From Pleurostoma richardsiae (taxonomy: Eukaryota; Ascomycota; Sordariomycetes; Calosphaeriales; Pleurostomataceae), in the NCBI GenBank assembly GCA_030052745.1, contig JANBVO010000037.1, forward strand, positions 334,865 to 398,864: a DNA stretch of 64,000 bases, given 5' to 3'. This document shows positions 1 to 11,225 of this stretch, in pieces. Each line of letters opens with the position of its first letter. Positions within the stretch are counted from its first letter, which is position 1. The translations under genes and the position numbers were made by a program. Below the pieces are notes generated by a model. That model had not been told where the DNA came from. It worked only from the letters and a program-made list of their open reading frames with translations, and searched no databases.

Positions 1-1248
1 ACTTGATACGTCAGTCGAGACTAGATTCCATGGGCATATTGATAACAGATTGATGCAGCCATGACCGTGACGACCTTTCTTCCAAATCTGTGTTTCCGAA
101 TTAGGAAAATTGTTGTCTTAGGAAATGTCCGGCGAGTAACTGATGTGTCACCATTATCTTTGCAAGAATAGAACAGACGTGTTACTGGCGTGTTTTCGAT
201 AATTTCGGACTTCTTCCCCACACGGATTGATTCCAAAGACAGACAGCCGCATTGCCTATCTCGGCATTGGCCGTGGACCTGATAGCGCCCCAACTCCGTT
301 GAGTAGAACCGTTGAGCTCGTGAATAGTGCACCTTCTACAAAGTGTTCTGCACATCCATGAGCAAACATGTTGACAAGGTGCTCCACGCTGCTCCACGCT
401 TGCTTGTTCACCGTCCCTGCACTTCTTGGCCATTGCGATCAGACCAATCATTGAGTCGACATTTTCAACAGCTGAACTCCGTGTAGGGGAGGGAAGTGGC
501 CCAAGCTCCCAAACCGGACGCTCAGAGGCTGAGAGCGCCTTCAAGTGCCGGGGTGGGGCCGCGCGGAGTGGGTCCATTACATCAACATTCCGTGGCCGGA
601 AGCAAGTCCGAAAAGTGCAAGTGCACGGCGTCATCGTGATGGCAGCGGAGCAAACGCGCCGGCCTCCCACATTCCGAGTGTGCGGCCGGTGCTCTCCATG
701 CTCCCTTCCAGATCTGGACGACTTGATGAGGTCAGCGGGCGTCTACGGGCGTATCCTCGAGTCTCGAGTACCGAGCAGGTCGCTCAAGAAGGCAGGCATA
801 ACACGCCGCGGGCGGCAGGAACGGCAGGAACGGAAGGAGGCACCGTGACCCGTCCCCGCCTCGCTTGGGGACTCGGGAAGGATGTGTCAGACTGAGGCGC
901 TCGAAGGGCAGGTACCTCTGTCCTGCAGATACGGAGTGCAGCCGCAACTAAAGCACACTAGGGCGGTACATCGAGACACGATACGTATGATGCGTACTGT
1001 ACAAACCTCCACATCTCGTTGACGTCAAGACTTCGTCCCGCCAAGTGAGAGCTTCCGCCAATTCCACCAACAAGTTTGCGCCCATTACGAAGCCCAGGAG
1101 CCGTCTGGCAGGATATATTCGAGCTCTTGGGCACACCGTTGCACCATCCCGCTTTGTCCGTACGCGCTCGTCTTCCTCCGCACTCCCTGTCTCTTCTTGA
1201 AGCCTGAACAGACGATCCAACAGGCGACCTCAAGATATTGCAGTCAGA
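1..1248. other. Intergenic region upstream of catalase
   Basis: Several overlapping open frames of 60-160 codons occur on both strands, but none has a recognisable domain, a consistent splice pattern or a better claim than its overlapping rivals. The last few hundred bases must hold the catalase promoter. I see no convincing TATA box, RNA gene or repeat. Confidence 0.5.
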
Positions 1249-3528
1249 ATGGCTTCGTCAATTACGACCGAACTGAAGAAGGCCTCCAGTGCCATAGGGA
1301 TGTCCTCGGAGGGCGACAAGATCCGCGACATCCAGAAGAACTTCAAGGAACATAGCAAGGATGACCGCATGACCTCTGACTATGGCGTCAAGCAGAGCAA
1401 CACTGACGACTGGCTGCGAATCGTTAACAAGGACCAGACCGGCCCGTCTCTTCTGGAGGAGCCCTTCGCTCGCGAGAAGGTACTTGCCGCTACTGCCCTC
1501 GCCTGGACATCGCTTACAAAACATCTGTAGATCATGCGCTTCGACCATGAGCGTATCCCCGAGCGTGTCGTCCATGCCCGAGGCACCGGAGCTTTCGGCA
1601 GCTTCCGCGTTCTCGAGCCCATTGAAGACCTCTCCTTCGCTCCCGTATTGACTGATACTTCGCGGGAGACGCCCATTTTTGTTCGGTTCTCCACAGTCCT
1701 TGGCAGCCGAGGCAGTGCCGATACTGTCCGCGACGTACGAGGTTTCGCCATCAAGTTCTACACTAAGGAGGGTAACTGGGACATCGTCGGCAACAATATC
1801 CCCGTCTTCTTCATCCAGGATGCCCTCAAATTCCCCGACGTCATCCACGCCGGCAAACCCGAACCGCACAACGAGATCCCCCAGGCCCAGACCGCCCACA
1901 ACAACTTCTGGGATTTCCAATTCGGCCACACGGAATCGACGCACATGTTCATGTGGGCCATGTCTGATCGTGCAATCCCGCGTTCTTACCGCATGATGCA
2001 GGGCTTCGGTGTAAACACTTTTACTCTCATCAATGCTCAGGGAGAGCGCTGCTTTGTCAAGTTCGTCTACACCCCGGTGCTCGGCGTCCACTCCCTAGTC
2101 TGGGACGAGGCGCTGAAGCTGGCTGGCCAGGACCCAGACTACCACCGCCGGGATCTCATGGAGGCTATCGACGCCGGTGCCTTCCCCAAGTGGAAGTTTG
2201 GCGTCCAGGTTGTTAAGGAGGCCGACGAGCACAAGTTCGACTTCGACATCCTCGACGCCACCAAGGTGTGGCCGGAGGACCTCATTCCTACTCGGTACTT
2301 CGCCGAGTTCGAGCTCAACCGCAATGTCGACGAGTTCTTCACCCAGACCGAGCAGGTTGCCTTCTGTACTAGCCACGTCGTCCCCGGAATTGGCCACTCT
2401 GACGATCCTCTGCTTCAGGGCCGGAATTTCTCTTACTTTGATACCCAGGTGAATCGCTTCAGCTCGGCCAACTGGCAGGAACTTCCCATCAACCGGCCCG
2501 TGTGTCCAGTCATGAACTTCAACCGTGACGGCTTCATGAAGCATTCCATCCACAGAGGCACCGTCAACTACTGGCCCAACAGGTATGAGGTCAGTGCGCC
2601 TGCCACAAAAGAGGAGGGCGGCTACGTCGAGTATGCCGAGAAGATTGCAGGTATCAAGGCTCGTACCAAGTCGGAGAAGTTCAAGGAGCACTTCAGTCAG
2701 CCGCAGCTGTTCTGGAACAGCATGTCGCAGGTGGAGAAGAACCATATGATCAACGCCTTCGCCTTCGAGCTGGACCACTGCGATGACCCCATCGTCTATG
2801 ACCGCATGGTGCAGCGACTGGCCGACATCGACCTCGGTCTCGCCCAGACCATCGCAGAGATGGTGGGCGGCAATGCGCCGGAAAAGGCCGGCAGACTGAA
2901 TCACGGCAAGAAGGCTAAGGCTCTATCACAATTCGAGTTCCCACCAGTTACGCCTTCTATTGTCGCCCGCCGAGTTGGTATCATCATCGCCGATGGCTAC
3001 GACCCTGTTGCTTACGGTGCCATGAGGGCAGCGCTCGGTGCGGCCATGGCGACTCCCATGATTATCGGCACGAAGCGAAGCGAGATCTTCGCCGCCGGTC
3101 AGACGCCCCAGAAAGGCAAAGGAGTCCAGCCCGATCACCACCTCGAGGGCTTCCGCTCCACCATGATGGATGCCATCTTTGTTCCCGGCGGTCAGAAGTC
3201 CATCCAAACCCTGTCCAAGAATGGTCGCGCCCTTCACTGGGTCCGCGAGGCGTTCGGCCACCTGAAGGCGATCGCCGCCACTGGGGAGGCTGTACAATTT
3301 GTCAAGCAGGCCATCGGTCTGCCCAGCGTCTCACTGTCAAGTTCGTCCGATGTTGTCGAGAGCTATGGCGTTGTCACCATGCAGGAGGTATCGCCATCGA
3401 GCTTCAAGGAGGCTGTCGAGATCGCCAAGGAGGCCAAGGGATTCCAGGAGCAGTTCTTCTATCAGATCGCTCAACACCGTGCTTGGGCGCGCGAGCTAGA
3501 TGGTCTGAACACGCAGGTCGCGTACTAA
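1249..3528 (+). CDS. Large-subunit monofunctional catalase, CatA-like
   Basis: Haem catalase that dismutates hydrogen peroxide. There are two exons (1249-1479 and 1531-3528) with a 51-bp GT-AG intron, giving 742 residues, the usual size of fungal large-subunit (clade 2) catalases. The distal histidine lies in VVHARGTGAFGSF, the distal asparagine in DIVGNNIPVFF, and the haem-ligand tyrosine in RNFSYFDTQ. A flavodoxin/DJ-1-like C-terminal domain starts near VARRVGIIIADGYDP, about residue 565. The N-terminus (MASSITTELKKASS) has no signal peptide, which resembles the spore-type intracellular CatA of aspergilli rather than secreted CatB/Cat-3. That assignment is by analogy; the catalase call itself is secure. 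Downstream is about 620 bp of empty sequence. Confidence 0.95.
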
Positions 3529-4151
3529 AAGTGCTGCTACGGGAATGTGTGTTGTGAATTGATTACACCCAGGTTATCTGAATGCTCGGGAATGGGTATG
3601 GCGTTGGTTTCCTATCGGAGGACTGTAGCCTATGTACGTACTTTTGTGGATGATGGCTACGAAATTGAGAAAGCACTCCTAGTAACTGAGGCACTGTCAT
3701 GTGTGACTTAACTATCCAGAGTGATACCCGCTCCGAGCAAGCATGTTCGCATCCTATACCAACGGGTATCGGATCCCTTTCCTCCCTATCACCTCCGCAG
3801 AGCGCGAGCTCACCAGTCATATGAATCTAGCAGTGACTTAAAATCCTATCTCCTAAGTGCGATCAAGAAGCCTCTATGCTTCCGAGGCTGCTTACTTGCG
3901 GCCCCTGGGGACACGCATGTGGAACTAAGGGGCCGCTTACACTTATCCATCCACCTAGGTAGCCTAAGGCGAGGGCCCGGAACTTATGTCACGTTACTCG
4001 GTCAGAGGAAGTATATGGACTTACATTGCGCTAGTTATCGATTTCTATCGTTAGCTGGAAGTTCCGAATGAAAGAAAACTTACCAACGCCATCAGAATGA
4101 AAGAGGGACGGGTATGCGGCCTGTGCCCCACAGGATTTATATGTTTACCCG
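3529..4151. other. Intergenic, convergent 3' regions
   Basis: This lies between the catalase 3' end and the 3' end of the minus-strand gene that follows. A 116-codon plus-strand frame (3721-4071) has no family features. The motif CACCTAGGTAGCC near 3951 resembles the CCTAGGTAGG elements seen elsewhere in the window. Otherwise I see nothing. Confidence 0.45.
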
Positions 4152-4934
4152 CTACATGGGATTTTGCGAGACGACGTTCTCGTAGCCATTCGGCTGCCCG
4201 TCGGAAATCGGTTCCTGGTAGACTGAGACTGGGGAATGGATGGCCGTGGCCGCCGGGTATGGGTTAGGCTCCGCGGGAAGAGCTCGGTAGCCACTGAGAT
4301 TGATGAGATCTAGTATGTCCGACTCGAGCCCGGAGGTCTCCGGTCCCGGTTCCAGCACGGGCGAGCTCGACCTGTACGCTAGAAGCGCTGCAGGCAAGGC
4401 CTCGGCCTCATGGCTCGCGTCAATGAGCGGCTCAGGCTCGTCCACATCCATGGGGGACCCCTCGGGGTCGACGTCCATGGGAGAGCCGCCGGTTTCGTCG
4501 TCCGCGGGTGAGTCTGCGGGGTCGATGTCCATGGGTGAGCCCGAGCGGTCATCGGAGATGACGATACGGATGAAGAACTTGCTGCTCATGCCCGACCCCT
4601 CGAGGAATTGCACCAGGTTGGAGAACTGGACGTCCGACAGCGGCGACACCTCCGTGTCCACGAGGGTCAGCGTCTCCTTCCAGACCACCGTGACGGACAC
4701 CTCGCCGCGCCCGAGCGCCTCCGGGTGTCGCTCTTCGTGGCTGCGGGCGAGGACCTCGGCGGCGAGGCGCTCCGCGCAGTGGTAGAAGACGCTCTTGGAG
4801 TGCTGCAGCAGGTTGTTTATGAAGCAGCTCCGGAGAAGGGGCGCGACGCAGGAGTAGCGGCATGAGGCCACGGGGCAGCCGGTGTGGATGACCTCCACCA
4901 GCTGCAAGGTTGGCTGCTGGGAGGGGGCGTCCAT
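4152..4934 (-). CDS. Hypothetical acidic protein with SPMD repeats
   Basis: A single-exon frame of 260 codons that I do not recognise. Residues 1-130 look folded, with mixed helices and strands, including a cysteine-containing stretch (TGCPVASCRYSCVAP) and a strand-rich segment (EVSVTVVWKETLTLVDTEV). Residues 130-175 carry four close copies of SPMD[IV]D spaced by 10-15 residues and separated by acidic and proline-rich linkers. The C-terminal 80 residues look disordered. The frame is uninterrupted and the opposite strand offers only a 161-codon shadow. A coding role is likely, but function is unknown and an upstream exon cannot be excluded. Confidence 0.55.
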   Translation of the reverse strand: MDAPSQQPTLQLVEVIHTGCPVASCRYSCVAPLLRSCFINNLLQHSKSVFYHCAERLAAEVLARSHEERHPEALGRGEVSVTVVWKETLTLVDTEVSPLSDVQFSNLVQFLEGSGMSSKFFIRIVISDDRSGSPMDIDPADSPADDETGGSPMDVDPEGSPMDVDEPEPLIDASHEAEALPAALLAYRSSSPVLEPGPETSGLESDILDLINLSGYRALPAEPNPYPAATAIHSPVSVYQEPISDGQPNGYENVVSQNPM

Positions 4935-5373
4935 TGTGTTCTGTGTTGCTTCGGGTATGGCAGCTAGAACAAAGGATGGCTGACTGGTTGTGAAAGCAAG
5001 TGATGTTGTCTCTCACAACCTTTCGGAGGGGGGAAGGGACATTAAATAGATGTCTAAGGATGCGAACAAATGGTGGGCAGGACAATGGCAGCCCCCCATG
5101 CGAGGGTCTTGAAAGAACAAGTGATTGTTCAATCTAGACAAGGCTGGCATTGTTCAGGGGTTCTTGAAGTGAGTGATTGTTTGATTCAAACAAGGCTGTC
5201 ATTGCTCAAGGGCTGTTGCTGGAAAGTGAGTTGGAACGAGAACGGCACCGTATGCAATTGGACACGATACTAACAGTTCGGGAATGCTGTGATGGCTAAT
5301 GATCAAGTACATCTATTTTGCCCCTGATAATCTAGCTTTGATCTCTCAAACAATGCAGACCCCTTGTATGTAG
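4935..5373. other. Intergenic with 5' region of hypothetical gene
   Basis: Holds the presumed promoter of the SPMD-repeat gene on the minus strand and the 3' flank of the sedolisin gene. Apart from the direct repeat at 5106-5212 listed separately, I see nothing. Confidence 0.45.
5106..5212. repeat. Imperfect two-copy direct repeat, about 52-55 bp unit
   Basis: Unit 1 (about 5106-5160) and unit 2 (5161-5212) share TCTTGAA, GTGATTGTT, CAAGGCTG and CATTG in the same order and spacing, with scattered substitutions. The array sits between two minus-strand genes. It looks like an old local duplication rather than a mobile element, because there are no target-site duplications or terminal repeats. 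Confidence 0.6.
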
Positions 5374-7725
5374 CTACGGCAAGCTCAGCAAAAGGCTGAG
5401 CAGCTTTGGGTAGACGGGGCTCCCTAGGCCCGTAACAGGGTCCCAGCCAGGAGCAGCCAGGAAGCCGGTGGAGTTGCAGTTCGGGTTCGAGCCCGAGGTG
5501 ATATCTGTGAAGACCTCAGGGTGTTCATACTGTCATCACATGTCAGTTCAGCTATGCCGTTCGACTAGCCAGGGTGTCCACGTACCAGAACCGGGTTCAC
5601 GAAGCCGACAGGCGACTTCCCAACAGCAATCCTCTCCTCGTTCACCCTCGTGATGACCGCAGCCCACACCGGCGCGCTCAGACTCGTGCCACCAACCCGG
5701 TACCAGGCGCCCTCGGCGCGGGTCACGAAGCGGTCGCCAATGGCACCGACGTCCGGGTAGCCTCGCCCGCCGGAATTGTATACGCCGCTGCCGACAGTGC
5801 TGAAGTTCGTGCCTGGGTCCGTGTAGCCTGTGAAATCGAGCGAAACAGTATCGAAGTACGTCGCCACTGCGCTCTTCTGATAGTCCGCCGTAGGGAACAC
5901 ATTGGAGAATCCACCGCCGGACGGGAACCGTGACGTGGCCACCTCGCTCAGCTTGCAGGCCGGGCCGCCCGACCCCGACGCCGGGGTGTCGAACTGCGTC
6001 GAGCCGACTGACAGCACGTAGGGGCAGGTGGCCGCGGTGGCCGGGTAAAAGACCGTGCCGTCCGGCCCCGCACAGCCGCTCTCGAAGCCGCCGTCGCCCG
6101 GGTACGAGCCGACGCCGTAGTCGCCGGAGGAGATGACGACGGTGACGCCCTGCAGGCCGAGCTTCATGACCTCGTCGCACTGCCGCTTGAGGTAGTACGC
6201 GGGTAGGTCGCCCTCGCCGCCACCGTAGGAGATGGAGATGACGTTGGTGGGCTCGTACACGCCGCACTGCAGCTGGCCCTTGTAGCCGCCCGGGTTAGGA
6301 TCCGGGTAGGACGGGTCCAGGCACTCAGGCTTGTCGCAGTCACCGGTCTCGCCGTAGGCGGAGTACGTGCAGTAGCTGCCGTCGAGGGCATCGAAGAAGG
6401 CTGCGGCAGGATCAGTCCAGGCTCATTGCCTCCCAAGACCATGAGTGGAAGTAGCTCACTGTTCCAGAACCCGAGATACGGCGTATAGAGATCCGTCTGA
6501 TTGATCTCGTAGTACTGGTCATCTGTCTGGAACAGAACAGTCTTCTGGGGCCAGATGAGTGGCCAGGAAGACTCGAAATCGAGGTCGGACTCGATACCGG
6601 CATCTGCAACGGTCGGAGATTCGCCGATAGCACCGTCAATGAGCTTCTCAATGGGGTATGTGCCATTGGGGATCTCTCTGTGTACAATTCAGCATGGCAG
6701 AAATAGCTTTCTTGGCATAGATAATACTAACGGATAGAGCGTGCTCCAGTAGACATCAAGGTCCTCCTTGCTGTAGTGATCATCCAAGCTCTCGAAGATA
6801 CCAAGCTCGTTACCTTCGGCCGCCTTGTCACCCTTCGGAATGCGGTACTGATCTGGAATTCTTATCAGATCTCTAATCATATTGCCCGGAACCACTGTAT
6901 GACTTACTGCGGATGCACTGGTTAGTGATGTACAGGTAGCACACGCTGCTGTTCAGCGGCGGCAGGCTTGATGCGTCTGCGATGGGTACGAGCCCCGTGT
7001 TGTCCGTCGTGATACCGCGCCTCTGGAGCTCTTCCGCCTCCCTCTTCCGCTTCAGCTTCTTGACCCTTCCAGGGTCGGGTCGCAGGCGGATGCCGGGCGT
7101 AATGTAGTCGATGTGCTCCTGGATGTGGCCTGGGATATGATAATCATCTGCCGCGATGTTGGCGGTCCCGGTCTGGGTATGTTCGAAGATGAAGTAGTCC
7201 GTGACGAGTATGTCCTCGACCTCGGAGGTGAGCGCGTCGAACTGGAGCCATTGCTTGTTGGCGGACAGGGTGATGCGCTCGGCGGAGATCCCAGAGGACA
7301 CGAGCCACTCCTTGACGACGCTGACACCTGATTCCGACGGCGCGAAGAAGTCAATGACCTCACCAGCAGACAAGTGCTTTCCAAAGCTTGAAGAGCTTGG
7401 ATTGGAGCTGCACGCCATGTTAGAGGTTGGTTAACCGACAGGCCGCATAACAACCGTGACTCGGAGGCACTCACATCTCCATAAGCAGATCATGGCCAGC
7501 CCCGAGATTGGATTGTTTGAGGCCAATTCGCATCGGCAGAAGAGCATCAGCCCGCAGCTTCTCCTTCTTGTTCCAGGTCCGCGACCAGTGATGCATCTGG
7601 CGCTCATGGAGGACATGCGTCGCCGGCACCTCCCGCTTCTTCAAGCCCACTCCGACTGCGCTGGCAACAACAGCGTCAATGGCGAGTCCACCGGCCAAAG
7701 CGGCCGCGAGGTAACGGAACAACAT
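5374..7725 (-). CDS. Secreted sedolisin (S53 tripeptidyl-peptidase type)
   Basis: Acidic serine-carboxyl peptidase. Six exons (7725-7475, 7407-6908, 6852-6732, 6677-6460, 6400-5586, 5529-5374) joined by canonical introns of 54-67 bp give 686 residues. A signal peptide (MLFRYLAAALAGGLAIDAVVA) leads into a prodomain (EKLRADALLPMRIGLKQSN, SPSESGV-like segment). The catalytic Glu and Asp lie in IESDLDFE (about E320/D324), the oxyanion Asp in ISSGDYGVG (about D457), and the nucleophile in VGGTSLSAPVW (about S603). The C-terminal calcium site is represented by EVFTDITSGSNP and GWDPVTGLG. The tetrad is complete, so it should be active. It probably releases tripeptides or cleaves proteins outside the cell at low pH; which SedB/C/D subtype it is cannot be told here. 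The next gene on the same strand is another secreted protease. Confidence 0.93.
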
Positions 7726-9431
7726 CTTGGGCTGGTTCTCCGGTCTTTGTTCGCGGAGCCGGAGAACAGTTGCTCCTGCGGGCGGCGGGGGGAGAGGCCA
7801 GACTTGAAGAGCCAGGAAGTGCCGGAGCTCTGCTTAAAGGCTCCAGCTCGAGCTACCAGGGTCCAAAGCGCTGCCCCTCGCTCCGGGTCCGTGGGCTCAC
7901 ATCCTTATCGACGATCCTGGAAGCGCTCTTATTAGAAGCGAGTGGTGCGTGCTACGCTAGCACCCTGTCGCCAACATGGGAGCCATGAGGCAATGAAGAA
8001 GGTGGTTCAGGTCTCGCGGCACGCCTGCTGAGCTTAGCTTCCGTCCAGGGCAAGGCTCGTTCGTCGCCATCCTTCCGGCTAATGCGTCACAGGGGCCGGT
8101 GAGCGAAGCGAGGTCTAGCTCTCGAGGCCCTTTGGCATCTGCTCCTTACGAAAAAAGGCAGGCCGGCGGCCGAGACCAACTGTCTGGGTCAGAATCAATG
8201 CCCAGGAAGCTTGCCGTTTGCTTGTTGTCGCGCCCAAGCTTCGTGTTGTGACGCTGGTAGCCCCCCTTCCATAGCGGCCACGCTACCGGCCGGGAACCCC
8301 TGAAGGGCCGTGCCGCGATAGGAAGGTCGTTGGTATCGCATTGATTATCGGGGTGCCTTTGCGCAACGCGAGCCAGAGGGCGTCCAATCGATTGGCGCGC
8401 CAGAGGCTCGATGATGACGAGTTTCTGCAACCTGTGCGAGCAGCCCTGGACGACTGACCAGATCTCGCTCAGACAAAGACAAAGGACCGGCATTGTTCCA
8501 GGTTCTAGGGCGGGTCGGCCCCAGATCCAGCGCGCGTCGGTTGCGAGGCGCTCATTTGTTCTGTCAGATGTCCGTAAGCACTCATCATTACGATCTACCC
8601 AAGTCTCTGATGCCGTCAGGGGCGCAGAGGCTGTTGAGGAGGATCGCAATTCCTTCTTGCAAGGATTACGGGGATTTACCAGAGGTCACTACCGATATTT
8701 AGTCCCTTACGCCCCTCATACAAAGTCCGGCGCACTGCGTAACCGAAGAATCGAGAAGCTCGGCAGAGCCAACCCGTTGCCGACACACTCCACCTCCGCG
8801 CCTCAGACACCGAAAAGTCGGGGTCCGCAATCATTTCGATTCCGCGTCGCTCCGGCGCGGCTTCCCGTGTATTTATTGTGAATAGCCGCTTACATCATCG
8901 CACTGCTCGCCCTGCGAGTGCGGCGCTCTCGCCTAGAATGGAGCTCGACATTAAGCTACATCGACAGCCCTCACAACTGAAGATTCGGTCCTTGATCATG
9001 TAATGAAGGAAATTTGGCGGGACGGTGAAGACTTCTGATGCTCATCCCATAGTCGAACTTTACGAAACTCCGGTCGTAGCTAGAATGCTCCCTGAGCCTT
9101 TGTTCATTCGGCATTCATCTCCCTTCGCTGATCAATTCGCAATTCCGCAGTACTGCGGGCCTCTGATATGGACAATCCAGGGTCTTGAAGGCAGACTAGA
9201 GACTACGATCTGTTATTGTTTCTTTGCTTGAAACATGTCCCTCGCTTATGCAACAATTATAACTGTGGTAGCGCAGATAATGCGTGGTCCTCATATTTAC
9301 ATTGGTTCAGGACTGAACGATCGCCTATGTCTAAGGCTCCGAACGGCGATGTCTCTTCCCTCAAATTCAGCACTAGCTCGTCTGTCTCACAACTCCCCTT
9401 GGGCGCCGGCGTGGGCCCGAGGCGAAGTGTC
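7726..9431. other. Long intergenic region between two protease genes
   Basis: This 1.7-kb stretch holds the sedolisin promoter (minus strand) and the carboxypeptidase 3' flank. Frames of 150-170 codons occur at 8146-8649 and 8411-8881 on opposite strands, but they overlap one another, lack domains and look like chance. No tRNA fold, transposase or terminal repeat was found. Confidence 0.45.
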
Positions 9432-11225
9432 TCATGTCGACGACAGTGGCTTCTTCTGCATGATTTGCCAGAATGCCTGTAGTGCAGCCTGCGGCTCTGT
9501 TGCTGGACGTTAGCAGTGCCTGAACAACCCGAGCGGAGTAACATACGGTAGTAGGGGACCTCGTGTCCGGCGGCGTAGACACGCAGCCAGTTTAGATTGC
9601 TAGAGGTCTTATACTCGCCATACTGTGTGCCGCTGACTGTGTACGACTTCACGGCCGTGGAGGCAAATGCGGATCCACCGATGCTGTCCGCCACGGCGAT
9701 ATTGCCCATCCAATTACAAATCCAGTCTACAGACGTGTCAGTGATACGCCAGTATTGACAATACTCGTCAATGAAGAAAGACACTGGTCTGGGGACGGGC
9801 ACGTACCGGCATCGCCAGCCCAGATCAAGACATTGATACCAGACTTGACCACAGTGGAGAGTGTGCTCAGCAATGAGCGCCCGCCTGACAACGTATGAGC
9901 TAAGGGCCCTCTGCGGAAGGTCTCAGTCGGGATTGGAAACTCACTATCTCCCGTGGAGGAGAACTTCTCGTATGGAGCGTCTGGACACTCAGAGTACGTC
10001 GACGTTGCCCCGATCGCTTTCATCACGCTTGAGCTCTGGAGGTACGTCGCGTACGTCTCGGGCGGGTTTGGGTCGTTTGACGGCTGGCGAATGTCGTAGA
10101 CATCAAAGTCTGCCAAGCTCTGAACAACAACCATAAGTTTGTGCAATATCAATGACTGCAGCTGCCCGTGGACTCACCTCAAGCGGTCCCTCGATGTACT
10201 GGTAGCAGGTATTATCGGCACTGCTGCAAGCCGAGTTGGACCCGGAAAGGCTGGTGCATTTTGCGAGGGCTGGTGTACATTTCGAAGTGTACGTGCTCAT
10301 GTACGACTTGTACTGAGAGAGGCTGATGAGCTGTCGGTAGGTGTTATTATACGCGTAGTCCACGTAGGCCTTGTAGCTCAAGGCAGGGTCAGTCCAGCCG
10401 TTGTTAATGCCCAAAGCGACCAGATTGATTTTCTCCCCGGTAATCGTTCCCGCATCGATGGCGCTGTTCTGGCTCTCAAAATAGGCAGCGAACTCAGGAC
10501 CGTAGTGTCCGCCATACGACTCGGTGAAGAGACCGAAGTCCCTCGATTCGTATTGAGGAAAGGCGGCATAAAACGCCTGGAGCAGCTTCCAGACGTATGG
10601 TGCGGCGGTCACTGTTGAAGTGACCTCGTCATCTCCGTAGGAGAACCCGGTTCCGATGGGCTGATCAACATAGAGCATGTTCTAGGGTGGCACGTCATGT
10701 TAGAGGCGTGGTCTCTAAACATGAGGGGTGAGATTGTCTCACGGCATAGGTGTTCCACGAGTAGGGATTCAGCGACGGCGTGCTTGCGCCGTTCACGAAG
10801 TGGCAAGGACCATTCTCCTGAAATAGGCCAATCATACTAGAGCAACCAGGCCCGCCGTTGAGCCACAGAGCAAGAGGAGCTGTTGTAGGGCTGTTACGTG
10901 CGGCAAAGAACCAGAACCACATGTTCATGTTTGTGCCTTGCTGTGTTAGGCGCCTCTTGCAGTTGATTAGGGGGCCTGGGTACTTACCGACACTGAGGTA
11001 ACCAGATGTCTGATTTACCCCTGGCGTCGTCTCGCAGATACCACTGTTGGAGACGTAACTGAGTGTTGCCGCGGTGCTGGCATGCTCGAACATATCATAG
11101 GTAATATCATTTTTAACCTCAGTGTACCGCTTGTCCAACGGCGCCTTGGGCAAGGCCAACGCGAGGCATGGTAGACCCAGCGTGAGGAAGCTTATCGAGT
11201 GTCTCATAGTGAAAAGTGACTGCAC
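9432..11225 (-). CDS. Secreted serine carboxypeptidase (S10)
   Basis: Removes C-terminal residues from peptides. Seven exons (11225-10988, 10936-10743, 10681-10178, 10119-9945, 9884-9807, 9726-9547, 9496-9432) give 477 residues. The secretion signal is within MRHSISFLTLGLPCLALALP; the start could be Met1 (11225) or Met7 (11207), and the second fits the signal peptide better. Family motifs are LWLNGGPGCSS, the nucleophile in FTESYGGHYGPEF (about S199), the catalytic Asp in GDADWICNWMGN (about D397) and the His in YAAGHEVPYYQP (about H451). The residue before ESYGG is Thr where Gly is usual, a minor change. Several Asn-X-Ser/Thr sites fit an extracellular glycoprotein. It is most like fungal carboxypeptidase S1-type enzymes. 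Confidence 0.93.

Noticed and set aside
1258-2091. 277-codon minus-strand frame over the catalase
   Set aside because: The plus strand encodes an unambiguous catalase; the opposite frame has no motifs.
6401-6459. Apparent frameshift in the sedolisin gene
   Set aside because: A 59-bp GTGAGC...CCGCAG intron removes it and restores GFWNTFFDALDGSYC, so the gene is intact.
8146-8881. Overlapping 156- and 167-codon frames on opposite strands
   Set aside because: Neither has family features or splice continuation, and they overlap each other.
9885-9944. Read-through of the carboxypeptidase frame across a putative intron
   Set aside because: The stretch is open in frame, but splicing GTGAGT...GTCAG gives the family sequence STGDSGRSLLSTL without a 20-residue insertion, so I treat it as an intron.
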